DNA from: Colivivens sp963594655
GTDB taxonomy: Bacteria > Bacteroidota > Bacteroidia > Bacteroidales > Bacteroidaceae
Assembly (NCBI GenBank): GCA_963594655.1
Contig: CAVBFD010000016.1
Span: 1-42,356 of the forward strand
Length of the DNA stretch: 42,356 bases
Reading direction: 5' to 3'
Position numbers and translations under genes: made by a program. Shown one piece after another: positions 22,393 through 31,136 of this stretch. The notes below the pieces were generated by a model. That model saw nothing but the letters and a program-made list of their open reading frames with translations. It made no database searches and was not told the origin of the DNA. Each line of letters opens with the position of its first letter. The stretch's first letter is position 1.

Positions 22393-22413
22393 GGAAAACC
22401 CTATCGGTTTTCC
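22393..22413 (-). terminator. Hairpin spanning the rnhB stop codon
   Basis: GGAAAACC (22393-22400) and GGTTTTCC (22406-22413) form an 8-bp stem whose loop holds the TAG stop codon of rnhB. The sequence after it lacks a clear U run, so termination is only possible. Confidence 0.3.
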
Positions 22414-23024
22414 GGTCCGAAGTCGAAATCAAGTTGACCGTCACCCATGATATTAAAGGAAAGCCGGTGGTACGGTGACAGTCCGTGTTCCGCAATACCC
22501 ACCCTGTGTTCCTTGGTGGGGTATCCCGCGTTATGGTTCCAACCATAGTAGGGGTATTCCTCATGCAACTGTCTCATGTAGTCGTCCCGGTACGTCTTGG
22601 CGAGGATGGAGGCGGCGGCTATGGAGAGATACTTCCCGTCGCCCTTCACTACTGTCTGATACGGCAGGTCACGGTAGGGGTAGAACCTATTGCCGTCAAT
22701 AATCAGTGCCTCGGGCCGCACCGCCAGTCCGTCCACGGCACGGTGCATCGCCGTGATACTTGCCCTGAGGATGTTCATCCGGTCAATCTCCTCCGCTGTC
22801 ACGATACCCAAAGCCCAACTGACCGCATCACGCTCAATCTCCTCACGCAAGGCATAGCGTTGCTTGGCGGTCAACTGCTTGGAGTCGTTCAACCGTGTGT
22901 TGTGGTAGTCCTTAGGGAAAATCACTGCCGCGGCGTAGACGCTCCCGGCAAGACAGCCCCTGCCGGCCTCGTCGCACCCGGCTTCCACCAGTTCTTTATT
23001 ATAATAAGGTAACAGCATGGTCAT
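22401..23024 (-). CDS. rnhB: Ribonuclease HII
   Basis: A 207-residue type 2 RNase H. The signature CDEAGRGCLAG holds the catalytic Asp18-Glu19, and LIIDGNRF and the AAASILAKTYRD helix supply the remaining acidic residues and the family marks; HxxGYPTKEHR is also conserved. It removes RNA, including single ribonucleotides, from RNA-DNA duplexes. ATG codons at 23024 and 23018 are both possible starts. The gene begins 9 bp after the Ig-like lipoprotein gene, and that gene overlaps the GH3-type gene, so the three form one operon transcribed from the promoter at 26559. Confidence 0.95.
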   Translation of the reverse strand: MTMLLPYYNKELVEAGCDEAGRGCLAGSVYAAAVIFPKDYHNTRLNDSKQLTAKQRYALREEIERDAVSWALGIVTAEEIDRMNILRASITAMHRAVDGLAVRPEALIIDGNRFYPYRDLPYQTVVKGDGKYLSIAAASILAKTYRDDYMRQLHEEYPYYGWNHNAGYPTKEHRVGIAEHGLSPYHRLSFNIMGDGQLDFDFGPENR

Positions 23025-23033
23025 CCCGCCCCG

Positions 23034-25031
23034 TCATTTACCGTTCCTCTTTTCCTTGAGACGATCCAGGTTCTTCTTCCTGAGATCCTTTTCCTTGTCC
23101 GCCTTCTGCTTGGTTATCTGCGAAGGCTTCTGCTTCTGCACAGGCAGTGACGTGGGCGACCACTCCTGGTTGATGTCCCAGTTCTCCCTGACCACAAACG
23201 TTCCCGGATAGTAATAGACCTCCTCCGCCTGACGGTGGTCGTCGTACGACCCTGTGTCCCACACTCCGTTTCCGTTCCTGTCACAGAACATGCGCATGTA
23301 GTAAGTCCCGGCGTCCACATAATAGAATTCGGCGGTCATCGACCGGTTGACCCTCGCGCTCTTCACAGGCTTGTCGGACGAGTTGAGGAGTTCCACCACC
23401 GCACAGGAGTCCACTCCGTTGAGATGGATGAAAAGGGAGCCGAAGGTGTCAGCCGACCTCACCTTCACCTGCTTGGTGAAACCCTCCGACCGCTTGCCGT
23501 AGATATTCACAAACGCCCCGGTGTCCACCACAATCTCATACGTGTGTCCCGGTTGCCATTCGGCATAGAAACGGAACGTGTTGTGGGGATAGTCAACCGC
23601 CCGCACCTTGAAGTCACGATTCTCAAACACCGAGTCCACCTTCTCCCGGAAATGGAAGAGGGCGGTGTCCATGAGGGCAACCGGTTCACTACAGGTGAAA
23701 TCCACGTTCTGCACGGGACTGATGGACGAGCTGGTGGCCTTGACCTCAAGGAACTCCTCGGGCATTGGCGGAACGACCGGTTCCTCTTCGTCCTTGTCCC
23801 TCACTTTCTTGTCCTTGTCACGCTTACGCTGCTTCTTCTGTTCGTCCTTGAAATCCTTGACCCACTGGTCGTAAGCCTCCTTCAACTGTTTGTCCACCTT
23901 CGCCTTGGAAATCTTGGACATCAGTTCCACCGCCGTGTCGGTGGTCTGGACCAACTGACCGAGGGTGTCGGTAGCCATGTACGTCAAGTCGAACACAAGG
24001 GTGTCGAGGTTGTATACCATCGAGTCCCTGATCCAGTAGCGTATCGTGTCGTTCGTGGGGTTAGGCTGCACTACAAAAGCGCCGTTGGAATCGAAGTTCA
24101 CGCCACTGACCACAGGCAGCGAGTCTGCGGGACTGGTGAAGTAGAGGGTGAACTGCCGCAGGTTAGGCCGTTCCATCTTCAGGAAATAATGGTCGGTCAC
24201 CTTCTCCGTGAAAGCCAGCAGCAGGATGTTGTCGGGAAAGAAGTGGGTGTAGCCCTTGGGGACGATGGAATCATAATGGATACTGTCGTGCCACACCGTA
24301 TCGTAACGGATGTCGGGTCTGCACGTGGAACGTATCATGTCATCGTTGAACGCCAACATCTCGCTCTTCTGCGAATAGGAGTAACTCTGGTCCTGGTCCT
24401 GAAGTGCATAGGCACGGTAACGTCCCTTGTTCAGTCCCTTTACCACGAAACGCCCACGGCTGTCAGTACGGGATATCCTGTCGAACGGTCTTGTCTTGAA
24501 CACCGAGTCGGGGAAACTGTCCCCAAAGGAGTCGGGGACTTCGTAGAGTCCCACGAATATGCCCTTGATGGGTTCCAGGTTACTTGCGTCAAGCACGTGG
24601 CCCGACACCTCCATCGTGTCGATAGAATCCCCTGTGGAGAACGTGAAGGCGTAGTTGCCCATCGGATTGCCCTCGTTGTTGTCCTCTATGGCGTCCGCGA
24701 AGTCAACAGTGTAAGTGACACCCTTTTTCACCGAGTCTATCAACTGAACGGTAATCCGCTTGCCCGAAGCGCTGATTTCCGGTTGCTCTATTTGCGGAGG
24801 CGACACAATCACCTTCTCCGACGCGTTGTCAATCTTTATGTTCTCGTCAAACTCCAGCACAATCCTGCGGGCGTTCGACCTCACCGCCCCATACTTGGGT
24901 GTGGTGCTGACAATCACAGGCGGAGTCTCGTCGTACGGTCCGCCGTCGGGAGTTCCCATACTGGCACAGGCAGCCACAAGCAATGCGGCTACCATCGCCA
25001 CTACAACGTATGCCCCTCTGAATCCCTTCAT
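23034..25031 (-). CDS. Ig-like domain lipoprotein
   Basis: A 665-residue lipoprotein: the signal ends in LVAACASMG with lipid-acceptor Cys22, followed by GTPDGGPYDETPP, a start seen in many Bacteroidota Ig-like (Big_5/Ig_5) proteins. Residues about 36-133 form the Ig-like domain (PPVIVSTTPKYGAVRSNARR, ...VTYTVDFADAIEDNNEG). A carboxypeptidase-regulatory-like segment follows (VSGHVLDASNLEPIKGIFVG and GRFVVKGLNKGRYRAYALQD). The middle holds a Lys/Asp/Glu-rich coiled region (about 380-430), and the C-terminus ends in a very basic tail. It is probably anchored in the outer membrane facing the periplasm. Function is unknown; a binding or scaffold role is likely. Its ATG overlaps the stop of the upstream gene (ATGA, 25028-25031). 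Confidence 0.8.
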   Translation of the reverse strand: MKGFRGAYVVVAMVAALLVAACASMGTPDGGPYDETPPVIVSTTPKYGAVRSNARRIVLEFDENIKIDNASEKVIVSPPQIEQPEISASGKRITVQLIDSVKKGVTYTVDFADAIEDNNEGNPMGNYAFTFSTGDSIDTMEVSGHVLDASNLEPIKGIFVGLYEVPDSFGDSFPDSVFKTRPFDRISRTDSRGRFVVKGLNKGRYRAYALQDQDQSYSYSQKSEMLAFNDDMIRSTCRPDIRYDTVWHDSIHYDSIVPKGYTHFFPDNILLLAFTEKVTDHYFLKMERPNLRQFTLYFTSPADSLPVVSGVNFDSNGAFVVQPNPTNDTIRYWIRDSMVYNLDTLVFDLTYMATDTLGQLVQTTDTAVELMSKISKAKVDKQLKEAYDQWVKDFKDEQKKQRKRDKDKKVRDKDEEEPVVPPMPEEFLEVKATSSSISPVQNVDFTCSEPVALMDTALFHFREKVDSVFENRDFKVRAVDYPHNTFRFYAEWQPGHTYEIVVDTGAFVNIYGKRSEGFTKQVKVRSADTFGSLFIHLNGVDSCAVVELLNSSDKPVKSARVNRSMTAEFYYVDAGTYYMRMFCDRNGNGVWDTGSYDDHRQAEEVYYYPGTFVVRENWDINQEWSPTSLPVQKQKPSQITKQKADKEKDLRKKNLDRLKEKRNGK

Positions 25032-26539
25032 TTATTCATGGCAAGAAGTTCGTCAATATACTCACGGCTGTTGCTCAGGCGCGGAATCTTGTGCTGACCG
25101 CCCAACTTGCCCTTACCCTTCAACCAGTCGTCGAACAGTTCGGGTCGAGCTTCCACTATCTCCAGTCGCTGAAGCGTAATGTCCTTGGACCGTTTTGCCT
25201 CATAATCAGAGTTGATGGCCTGAAGAGACCTGTCGAGTATAGTCGCGAAATCATCGATTGAGGCAGGACGCTTGGCGAACTCCACGACCCACTGGTGGCG
25301 GCATTTGGCATTCGCGTCCATAAAGATAGGGGCCGCCGTGTATTCGCGGACCTGCGCGCCGGTGGCTATACAAGCCTGCTCCAGTCCTTTCTCGGCGTTG
25401 TCCACTATCAGTTCCTCACCGAAAGCGTTGATGAAGTGCCGTGTTCGTCCGGTGATGATGAACTTGTAAGGGTCGGTACTGGTGAACTTCACCGTGTCGC
25501 CTATGATGTAACGCCACAAGCCACACGAGGTGCTGATGACAATCGCATAATTGACACCCTTCTCCACCTCCCACAACGGAACGGCCGTAGGCGACGGAGT
25601 GCCGAACTCACTCATCGGTATAAACTCGTAGAACACCCCATAGTCCATCATTATCTGCATCGCAGGGTCACTGAGGTCAGTCTGTATGCCGAAGAAACCC
25701 TCACTGGCGTTGTACGTCTCCATATAATGCATTCCCGGTAGGGTGATGATGCTCCTGTACTGCTCACGGTACGGGGTGAACGCCACTCCACCGTGGAAGA
25801 ACACCTCCAGGTTGGGCCACACCTCATCTATCGTCCGCTTGCCTGTTATCTCCAGCATACGGTCGAGTACGGAAAGCATCCATGAGGGGACACCGCTTAT
25901 GTTGGTCACGTTCTCGTGGCTCGCAAGCATGGCTATCTTGTCGCGCTTCTCCTCGAAGTCACTCAGCAACGCCACCTCCTTCGGGGGTACACGCACCATA
26001 TTCGCCAGCGACGGGATGTTCTCTATCAGTATGGCACTGAGGTCGCCCACCAGACTGTTGGGAGTGTTCAGGTTGGGAGCGTGGCTTCCGCCGAGTATGA
26101 GACTCTTGCCGGCGAACAGCTTACTCTTTGGGTTTACCTTCAGGTAGGCGGCCACACAGTCCGTGCCGCCCATGTAATGGATGTTCTTGAGTCCTTCCTT
26201 GCTTACAGGGATGAACTTGCTCTTGTCATTGGTCGTTCCCGAAGACTTGGCGTACCAGTTGACCCGTCCCCTCCACAGGACATCCTTCGCGCCCTGGCGC
26301 ATCTTCTGGATGTAGTCCTTCAGTTCCTCATAGGTATTCAATGGCACCTGCCTACGGTAGTCTTCGTAGCCGTTTATGTCGGAATAGCCGTGGCCCACTC
26401 CCCACTCGGTCTTTGACGCGGCACGGACGAGGTAGCCCAGGACTTCCCTCTGTATCTCCTCGGCACGTCCCCCGTAACAATCCATCGCCTTTTGTCTACG
26501 GGCAAAGTATATCTTATCCAGTAATGGTGTTATATTCAT
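25028..26539 (-). CDS. GH3 auxin-responsive promoter family protein (acyl-adenylate-forming enzyme)
   Basis: A 503-residue member of the GH3 family within the ANL adenylating superfamily. The ATP-binding motifs can be seen: YAKSSGTTNDKSKFIP (about residues 91-107, motif I), a YNASEGFFGIQ block (motif II) and the GLWRYIIGDTVKFTS block (motif III). Plant relatives join amino acids to jasmonate or auxin. Bacterial members in Bacteroidota are uncharacterised but should activate a carboxylic acid with ATP and pass it to an amine or other acceptor. It heads an operon with an Ig-like lipoprotein and RNase HII; the lipoprotein pairing is common in the phylum as far as I recall. No signal peptide: a cytoplasmic enzyme. 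Confidence 0.88.
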   Translation of the reverse strand: MNITPLLDKIYFARRQKAMDCYGGRAEEIQREVLGYLVRAASKTEWGVGHGYSDINGYEDYRRQVPLNTYEELKDYIQKMRQGAKDVLWRGRVNWYAKSSGTTNDKSKFIPVSKEGLKNIHYMGGTDCVAAYLKVNPKSKLFAGKSLILGGSHAPNLNTPNSLVGDLSAILIENIPSLANMVRVPPKEVALLSDFEEKRDKIAMLASHENVTNISGVPSWMLSVLDRMLEITGKRTIDEVWPNLEVFFHGGVAFTPYREQYRSIITLPGMHYMETYNASEGFFGIQTDLSDPAMQIMMDYGVFYEFIPMSEFGTPSPTAVPLWEVEKGVNYAIVISTSCGLWRYIIGDTVKFTSTDPYKFIITGRTRHFINAFGEELIVDNAEKGLEQACIATGAQVREYTAAPIFMDANAKCRHQWVVEFAKRPASIDDFATILDRSLQAINSDYEAKRSKDITLQRLEIVEARPELFDDWLKGKGKLGGQHKIPRLSNSREYIDELLAMNK

Positions 26540-26558
26540 AACGGTAGTATTTAACGCA

Positions 26559-26566
26559 CAAAGTTA
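26559..26566 (-). promoter_or_regulatory. -7 promoter element of the GH3-lipoprotein-rnhB operon
   Basis: TAACTTTG on the minus strand, 19 bp upstream of the GH3-family ATG at 26539. Confidence 0.65.
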
Positions 26567-26636
26567 CAAAAATAATTGTTACCGCACGATGCGCCCTGTG
26601 CATTTATTCGTAAAAAGGACATGAAAAAGACGGAGG

Positions 26637-27434
26637 TCACACACCCCTCTGCCTCTTGTTTTTCTGTTCCATCAAACCATTGACGAACTTCACGTTAGTA
26701 GTCAACCTCTTGTACGCCGCCTGCGCCGCCTTCTGGTGGCTCTCTTTCTTAGTGAAGCCAAAGCCCTTGCCGCACTGCACGCCCTCAATCCTCACCTCGG
26801 AGTAGAACTGCGGGGTGTTGTTGCGTCCCATCTTCTCGTCGGTAATCAGGAACTCGAACTTGCACTGGTAGTGCTGCGCCCATTCAATCAGTTTACTTTT
26901 GTAGTTCTCCTCCTTCTGCGACATCTGGTCGATGTTGATGTGGGTGTCGAATACCTTTTCCTTCATGAACCTCACACAGTACTCGTACCCACGGTCAAGG
27001 TAAATCGCACCTACGAACGCCTCGAAGGCGTTTCCGTTCATGTAGTTGTTGTGCGCATGCTGCATGTTGTTGGCGTGGGTCACCAGCTTGTCCAGTCCGA
27101 GTTGTACCGCCAGTTCGTTGAGTGTGTCACGCTTGACGATGCGGCTGCGCAGGGTGGTCAGGAACCCCTCCTGCTGGTCCGCGTACTTACCGTAGATGAT
27201 GTCGGCGACAATCGCACTGAGCACTGCGTCACCGAGGAACTCCATCCTCTCGTTATTCATGTGCTGCGGCCTCTGCGGTTTCGGAGTACTCGAACGGTGC
27301 ATCAGCGCCAGCTTGTAGAGGTTGATATCCTTTGGATAGAACCCCATGATCTGATATAATTGCAAATAAGGCTCTTTATCCTTACGGAACAAGAGCCTTA
27401 GCTTGCATGTAATCTTTGCTATTTTGGATGCCAA
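26637..27434 (-). CDS. rnc: Ribonuclease III
   Basis: A 265-residue RNase III. The signature NNERMEFLGDAVLSAIVAD (residues 60-78) holds the catalytic acidic residues, including Glu65 and Asp69, and NAFEAFVGAIYLDRG carries Glu138. A double-stranded RNA-binding domain covers about 175-247 and ends GFTKKESHQKAAQAAYKRL. It cuts double-stranded RNA during rRNA maturation and mRNA decay. The start codon follows the fabF stop codon with no gap (27434/27435), so translation is likely coupled. It closes the acpP-fabF-rnc cluster that is conserved in many bacteria. Confidence 0.95.
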   Translation of the reverse strand: MASKIAKITCKLRLLFRKDKEPYLQLYQIMGFYPKDINLYKLALMHRSSTPKPQRPQHMNNERMEFLGDAVLSAIVADIIYGKYADQQEGFLTTLRSRIVKRDTLNELAVQLGLDKLVTHANNMQHAHNNYMNGNAFEAFVGAIYLDRGYEYCVRFMKEKVFDTHINIDQMSQKEENYKSKLIEWAQHYQCKFEFLITDEKMGRNNTPQFYSEVRIEGVQCGKGFGFTKKESHQKAAQAAYKRLTTNVKFVNGLMEQKNKRQRGV

Positions 27435-28700
27435 TTACTTATACTTTTTGAATATTGCACATGCGTTATGACCTCCGAAACCGAAAGTGTTGCTGAGTCC
27501 GGCGTTGACAGTACGCTCCTGAGCCTTGTTGAAAGTGAAGTTCAGGTCATAGTCAATCTCAGGGTCCTTGTCCTCCGGGTCGTGGTTGATTGTAGGAGGC
27601 ACGATGTCGTTCTTGACAGCAAGGACAGTAGCCATTGCCTCGATACCGCCAGCCGCACCGAGAAGGTGACCGGTCATGGACTTGGTGGAACTGATGTTCA
27701 ACTTATAAGCGGCATCACCGAAGACCTCCTTGATGGCCTTAGCCTCAGAGATGTCGCCCACATGTGTGGATGTTCCGTGTACATTGATGTAGTCAATCTC
27801 GTCAGGCTTCATTCCCGCATCCTTCAGGGCGCGCTCCATAACGAGTTTCGCTCCGTAACCTTCCGGATGTGAGGCTGTGATGTGATGGGCGTCAGCAGAC
27901 ATGCCGGCACCTACCATCTCAGCGTAAATCTTCGCTCCACGTGCCTTCGCGTGTTCCAGTTCCTCAAGAATGAGGATAGCGGAACCCTCACCTGCGACAA
28001 AACCGTCACGGCTGGCACTGAACGGACGACTTGCGCCCTGTGGGTCGTCATTGCGTGTTGACAATGCGTGGAGGGCGTTGAAACCGCCGATTCCAGACGG
28101 TGAGATAGCCGCCTCCGCACCTCCTGAGAGGATTATGTTGGCCTTGCCCAGACGGAGGAGGTTGAACGCGTCCGCCAGCGCATTTGTAGAAGAGGCGCAT
28201 GCGGAAGCAGTGGCATAGTTGGGACCGTGGAAACCATATTTGATTGACACCAGACCGGCTGCCATGTCCGAAATCATCTTAGGGATGAAGAACGGGTTGT
28301 ACTTCGGACCCTGTGTCGGGCCGTTGATGGCGTAGTTGGACACCTCACTCTCGAAGGAATGGATACCACCGATACCGACACCGAGAATAACACCTATCTC
28401 GTCCTTGTCCTCTGTCTCAAGGTCGAGACCGGCGTCCTCAACCGCCTCCTTGGCAGCCGCAAGCGCGAACATTGAATAACGGTCCATCTTGCGTGCCTCC
28501 TTACGGTCTATATCATACTGCGCGGGGTCGAAGTTCTTCACCTCACAGGCGAAATGAGTCTTGAATTCCGTCGCGTCAAACTGTGTGATAGGGCCGCATC
28601 CACTGACACCTTTCTTGAGGTTTTCCCATGTCTCCTCTACAGAAAGTCCAAGTGGAGTCACAGCGCCAATACCTGTCACAACAACTCTTTTCAATTCCAT
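27435..28700 (-). CDS. fabF: Beta-ketoacyl-ACP synthase II
   Basis: A 421-residue condensing enzyme, the usual FabF length. The active-site Cys168 lies in ATASACASSTNAL; the two catalytic histidines are in NVHGTSTHVGD and in MTGHLLGAAGGIEA. NAGLSNTFGFGGHNACAIF near the end is the FabF signature. It elongates acyl-ACP by two carbons using malonyl-ACP in fatty acid synthesis. It is placed 92 bp after the acyl carrier protein gene and immediately before rnc. Confidence 0.97.
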   Translation of the reverse strand: MELKRVVVTGIGAVTPLGLSVEETWENLKKGVSGCGPITQFDATEFKTHFACEVKNFDPAQYDIDRKEARKMDRYSMFALAAAKEAVEDAGLDLETEDKDEIGVILGVGIGGIHSFESEVSNYAINGPTQGPKYNPFFIPKMISDMAAGLVSIKYGFHGPNYATASACASSTNALADAFNLLRLGKANIILSGGAEAAISPSGIGGFNALHALSTRNDDPQGASRPFSASRDGFVAGEGSAILILEELEHAKARGAKIYAEMVGAGMSADAHHITASHPEGYGAKLVMERALKDAGMKPDEIDYINVHGTSTHVGDISEAKAIKEVFGDAAYKLNISSTKSMTGHLLGAAGGIEAMATVLAVKNDIVPPTINHDPEDKDPEIDYDLNFTFNKAQERTVNAGLSNTFGFGGHNACAIFKKYK

Positions 28701-28792
28701 AACTGTCTATAAAAATAAAACCACTTGCTTACCTTCACCCCACAATGACGCAGCATGAAAGTCAAGCAAATGGTTATGATTGCTAATAATAA

Positions 28793-29029
28793 TTATTTCG
28801 CGTTCTCTTCGATATACTTGATAGCGTCACCGACTGTTGCGATCTTTTCAGCACGGTCATCTGGAATGCTTACGCCGAAGGCCTTCTCAAATTCCATGAT
28901 AAGTTCTACTGTGTCGAGGGAATCAGCGCCAAGGTCGTTAGTGAAACTTGCCTCTGGCTTTACTTCTGACTCGTCTACTCCAAGCTTGTCAACGATGACT
29001 GCTTTTACTCTTGATTCAATTTCAGACAT
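28793..29029 (-). CDS. acpP: Acyl carrier protein
   Basis: A 78-residue acidic protein when begun at MSEIESRVKAVIVDKLGVDE (29029). An extended start at 29113 is rejected because the promoter lies between the two and the extra residues are not ACP-like. Ser37 in LGADSLDTVELIMEFE is the site for the phosphopantetheine arm. It carries growing acyl chains in fatty acid synthesis and is a partner of FabF encoded next. The 92-bp gap before fabF holds no recognised structure. Confidence 0.97.
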   Translation of the reverse strand: MSEIESRVKAVIVDKLGVDESEVKPEASFTNDLGADSLDTVELIMEFEKAFGVSIPDDRAEKIATVGDAIKYIEENAK

Positions 29030-29078
29030 AATTACTTTGTTTAATGTGTTAATGAATTCTCTTTTCAAATTGCGACTG

Positions 29079-29086
29079 CAAAGGTA
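29079..29086 (-). promoter_or_regulatory. -7 promoter element of acpP-fabF-rnc
   Basis: TACCTTTG on the minus strand, about 50 bp upstream of the acpP ATG at 29029. Confidence 0.65.
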
Positions 29087-29174
29087 AGAAATAATCCATG
29101 AACCATATGACAAATAAAGGAATTATTTACGATTTTACGCACACACCACAGGTAGAATGTGCAGAAATCAGCCA

Positions 29175-30983
29175 TCAAGCCTCATTTTTGCTTCCGCGTT
29201 TCCTCTCCAAGTGGTCAAGTACAATCTTGCGGATTCGCATACTTTTCGGTGTCACCTCAACATACTCATCCTCTTTGATATACTCAAGTGCCTCCTCCAG
29301 AGAGAGCTGCACCGGAGGGATGATACGCGCCTTCTCGTCGGTTCCCGAAGCGCGCACGTTGGTGAGCTGCTTGGCCTTGGTCACATTCACCACCAGGTCG
29401 TTCTCGTGTACGTGTTCCCCTACCACCTGACCGGCGTATACGACATCCTGCGGTGAGATGAAGAACTTGCCACGGTCCTGCAGATGGTCAATGGCGTAGG
29501 CGAAGGCGGTGCCGCTCTCCATGGCGATCATACTTCCGTTCACCCTACGCACCATGTCGCCATTGTAGGGCTGATAGTCCTTGAAACGGTGCGCCATGAT
29601 GGCCTCGCCCTGACTGGCGGTCAGCACATTGGTACGCAGACCGATGATTCCACGTGACGGGATGTCGAACTCGATATTCACACGATCCTCCTGAGCCTCC
29701 ATCGAAAGCATCTCGCCCTTTCGGCGTGTCACCATGTCAATCATCTTACTGGAGAACTCCTGCGGCACGTTGATGGTCAGTTCCTCAATCGGCTCGCATC
29801 TCACTCCGTTCACCTCTTTATATATTACCTGCGGTTGTCCCACCTGCAACTCATATCCTTCACGGCGCATGGTCTCGATAAGCACACTGAGGTGCAGGAC
29901 TCCACGTCCGCTCACAATCCACTGGTCGGTCATTCCCTCTTTCTGCTCCACTCTCAGCGCGAGGTTCTTCTCCAGTTCCTTCTGCAACCTGTCGTTGATG
30001 TGGCGGCTAGTACAGAACTTGCCCTCCTTGCCGAAGAACGGAGAGTTGTTGATGGTGAACAACATGCTCATTGTAGGCTCGTCGATGGAGATGGTGGGCA
30101 ACGCCTCCGGGTTATCAAAGTCACAGATGGTGTCGCCAATCTCAAAGTTGGAAAGACCTATGACCGCACAGATGTCTCCGCTCGACACACTGTCGGTGGC
30201 CTTGTGGCCCATTCCCTCGAATGTGTGCAGTTCCTTTATCTTGGTCTTCTCCACCGAACCGTCACGGTGACAGATGGTGATGTTCTGACCGGAACGGAGC
30301 GTTCCCCTATGCACACGTCCCACAGCAATGCGTCCGGTGTAGGTTGAATAGTCCAATGACGTTATCAGCATCTGCGGCGTTCCCTCCAGATACTTTGGAG
30401 CCGGGATTACTTCTATTATCTTGTCAAGCAAGTAGGATATGTCCTCAGTCGGGGTGTTGTAGTCCTCGCCCATCCAGCCCTGCTTGGCGGATCCGTAGAC
30501 AACAGGGAAGTCCAACTGGTCCTCGGTGGCGTTCAGACTGCACATCAGGTCGAACACCATCTCGTACACCTCCTCAGGGCGGCAGTTGGGCTTGTCCACC
30601 TTATTGACCACCACAATCGGTTTCAGTCCTATCTCAAGGGCTTTCTGAAGCACGAAACGGGTCTGCGGCATCGGGCCTTCAAACGCGTCGACCAACAGGA
30701 TACATCCGTCCGCCATGTTAAGCACACGCTCCACCTCGCCTCCGAAGTCGCTGTGTCCCGGAGTGTCAATCACATTAATCTTCACTCCCTTATACATGAT
30801 TGAGACATTCTTAGAGAGGATGGTTATGCCACGCTCCCTTTCCAGCTCGTTGTTGTCGAGGATGAGTTCCCCTGTCTGCTGATTGTCACGGAAGAGATGG
30901 CCCGCCATAAGCATCTTGTCAACCAACGTTGTTTTCCCATGGTCCACATGCGCGATAATCGCGATGTTCCTAATGTCTTGCAT
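29175..30983 (-). CDS. typA: Translational GTPase TypA/BipA
   Basis: A 602-residue ribosome-associated GTPase of standard length. G1 is AHVDHGKTTL (residues 11-20), G2 ERERGITI, G3 DTPGHSDFGGEVERV and G4 NKVDK. The EF-G-like domains follow, with the TypA-specific C-terminal region including FISPQDVVYAGQVVGEH and NLTKAKQLTNVRASGTDE-type sequence. It helps 50S assembly and translation under stress and cold. It is a single-gene unit with its own promoter. Just before the ATG a short AAGGTAAAAAGGTAAAAAG tract may act as an unusual purine-rich translation signal. Confidence 0.96.
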   Translation of the reverse strand: MQDIRNIAIIAHVDHGKTTLVDKMLMAGHLFRDNQQTGELILDNNELERERGITILSKNVSIMYKGVKINVIDTPGHSDFGGEVERVLNMADGCILLVDAFEGPMPQTRFVLQKALEIGLKPIVVVNKVDKPNCRPEEVYEMVFDLMCSLNATEDQLDFPVVYGSAKQGWMGEDYNTPTEDISYLLDKIIEVIPAPKYLEGTPQMLITSLDYSTYTGRIAVGRVHRGTLRSGQNITICHRDGSVEKTKIKELHTFEGMGHKATDSVSSGDICAVIGLSNFEIGDTICDFDNPEALPTISIDEPTMSMLFTINNSPFFGKEGKFCTSRHINDRLQKELEKNLALRVEQKEGMTDQWIVSGRGVLHLSVLIETMRREGYELQVGQPQVIYKEVNGVRCEPIEELTINVPQEFSSKMIDMVTRRKGEMLSMEAQEDRVNIEFDIPSRGIIGLRTNVLTASQGEAIMAHRFKDYQPYNGDMVRRVNGSMIAMESGTAFAYAIDHLQDRGKFFISPQDVVYAGQVVGEHVHENDLVVNVTKAKQLTNVRASGTDEKARIIPPVQLSLEEALEYIKEDEYVEVTPKSMRIRKIVLDHLERKRGSKNEA

Positions 30984-31015
30984 ATCTTTTTACCTTTTTA
31001 CCTTAAAATCAAGTG

Positions 31016-31023
31016 CAAAGTTA
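31016..31023 (-). promoter_or_regulatory. -7 promoter element of typA
   Basis: TAACTTTG on the minus strand, about 32 bp upstream of the typA ATG at 30983. Confidence 0.65.
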
Positions 31024-31098
31024 CTAAAAAGATTGCACCCACACGTCCTGCCCACACATATTTTCGTCGGGCGCGGCTCACCAGAACTGATATTTAAC

Positions 31099-31106
31099 TA
31101 TCTTTG
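31099..31106 (+). promoter_or_regulatory. -7 promoter element of the TrmH-family gene
   Basis: TATCTTTG, 30 bp before the ATG at 31137. It overlaps the codon at 31104 where a longer frame would begin, so the longer start is not used from this promoter. Confidence 0.65.
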
Positions 31107-31136
31107 CACAGTAAATCCATCTATAAAGGCACTAAT

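Noticed and set aside
23235..25097. A 620-codon plus-strand open frame opposite the Ig-like lipoprotein gene
   Set aside because: The minus-strand product has a lipobox, Ig-like domain and ATGA coupling; the antisense product is rich in His/Val/Arg without domains.
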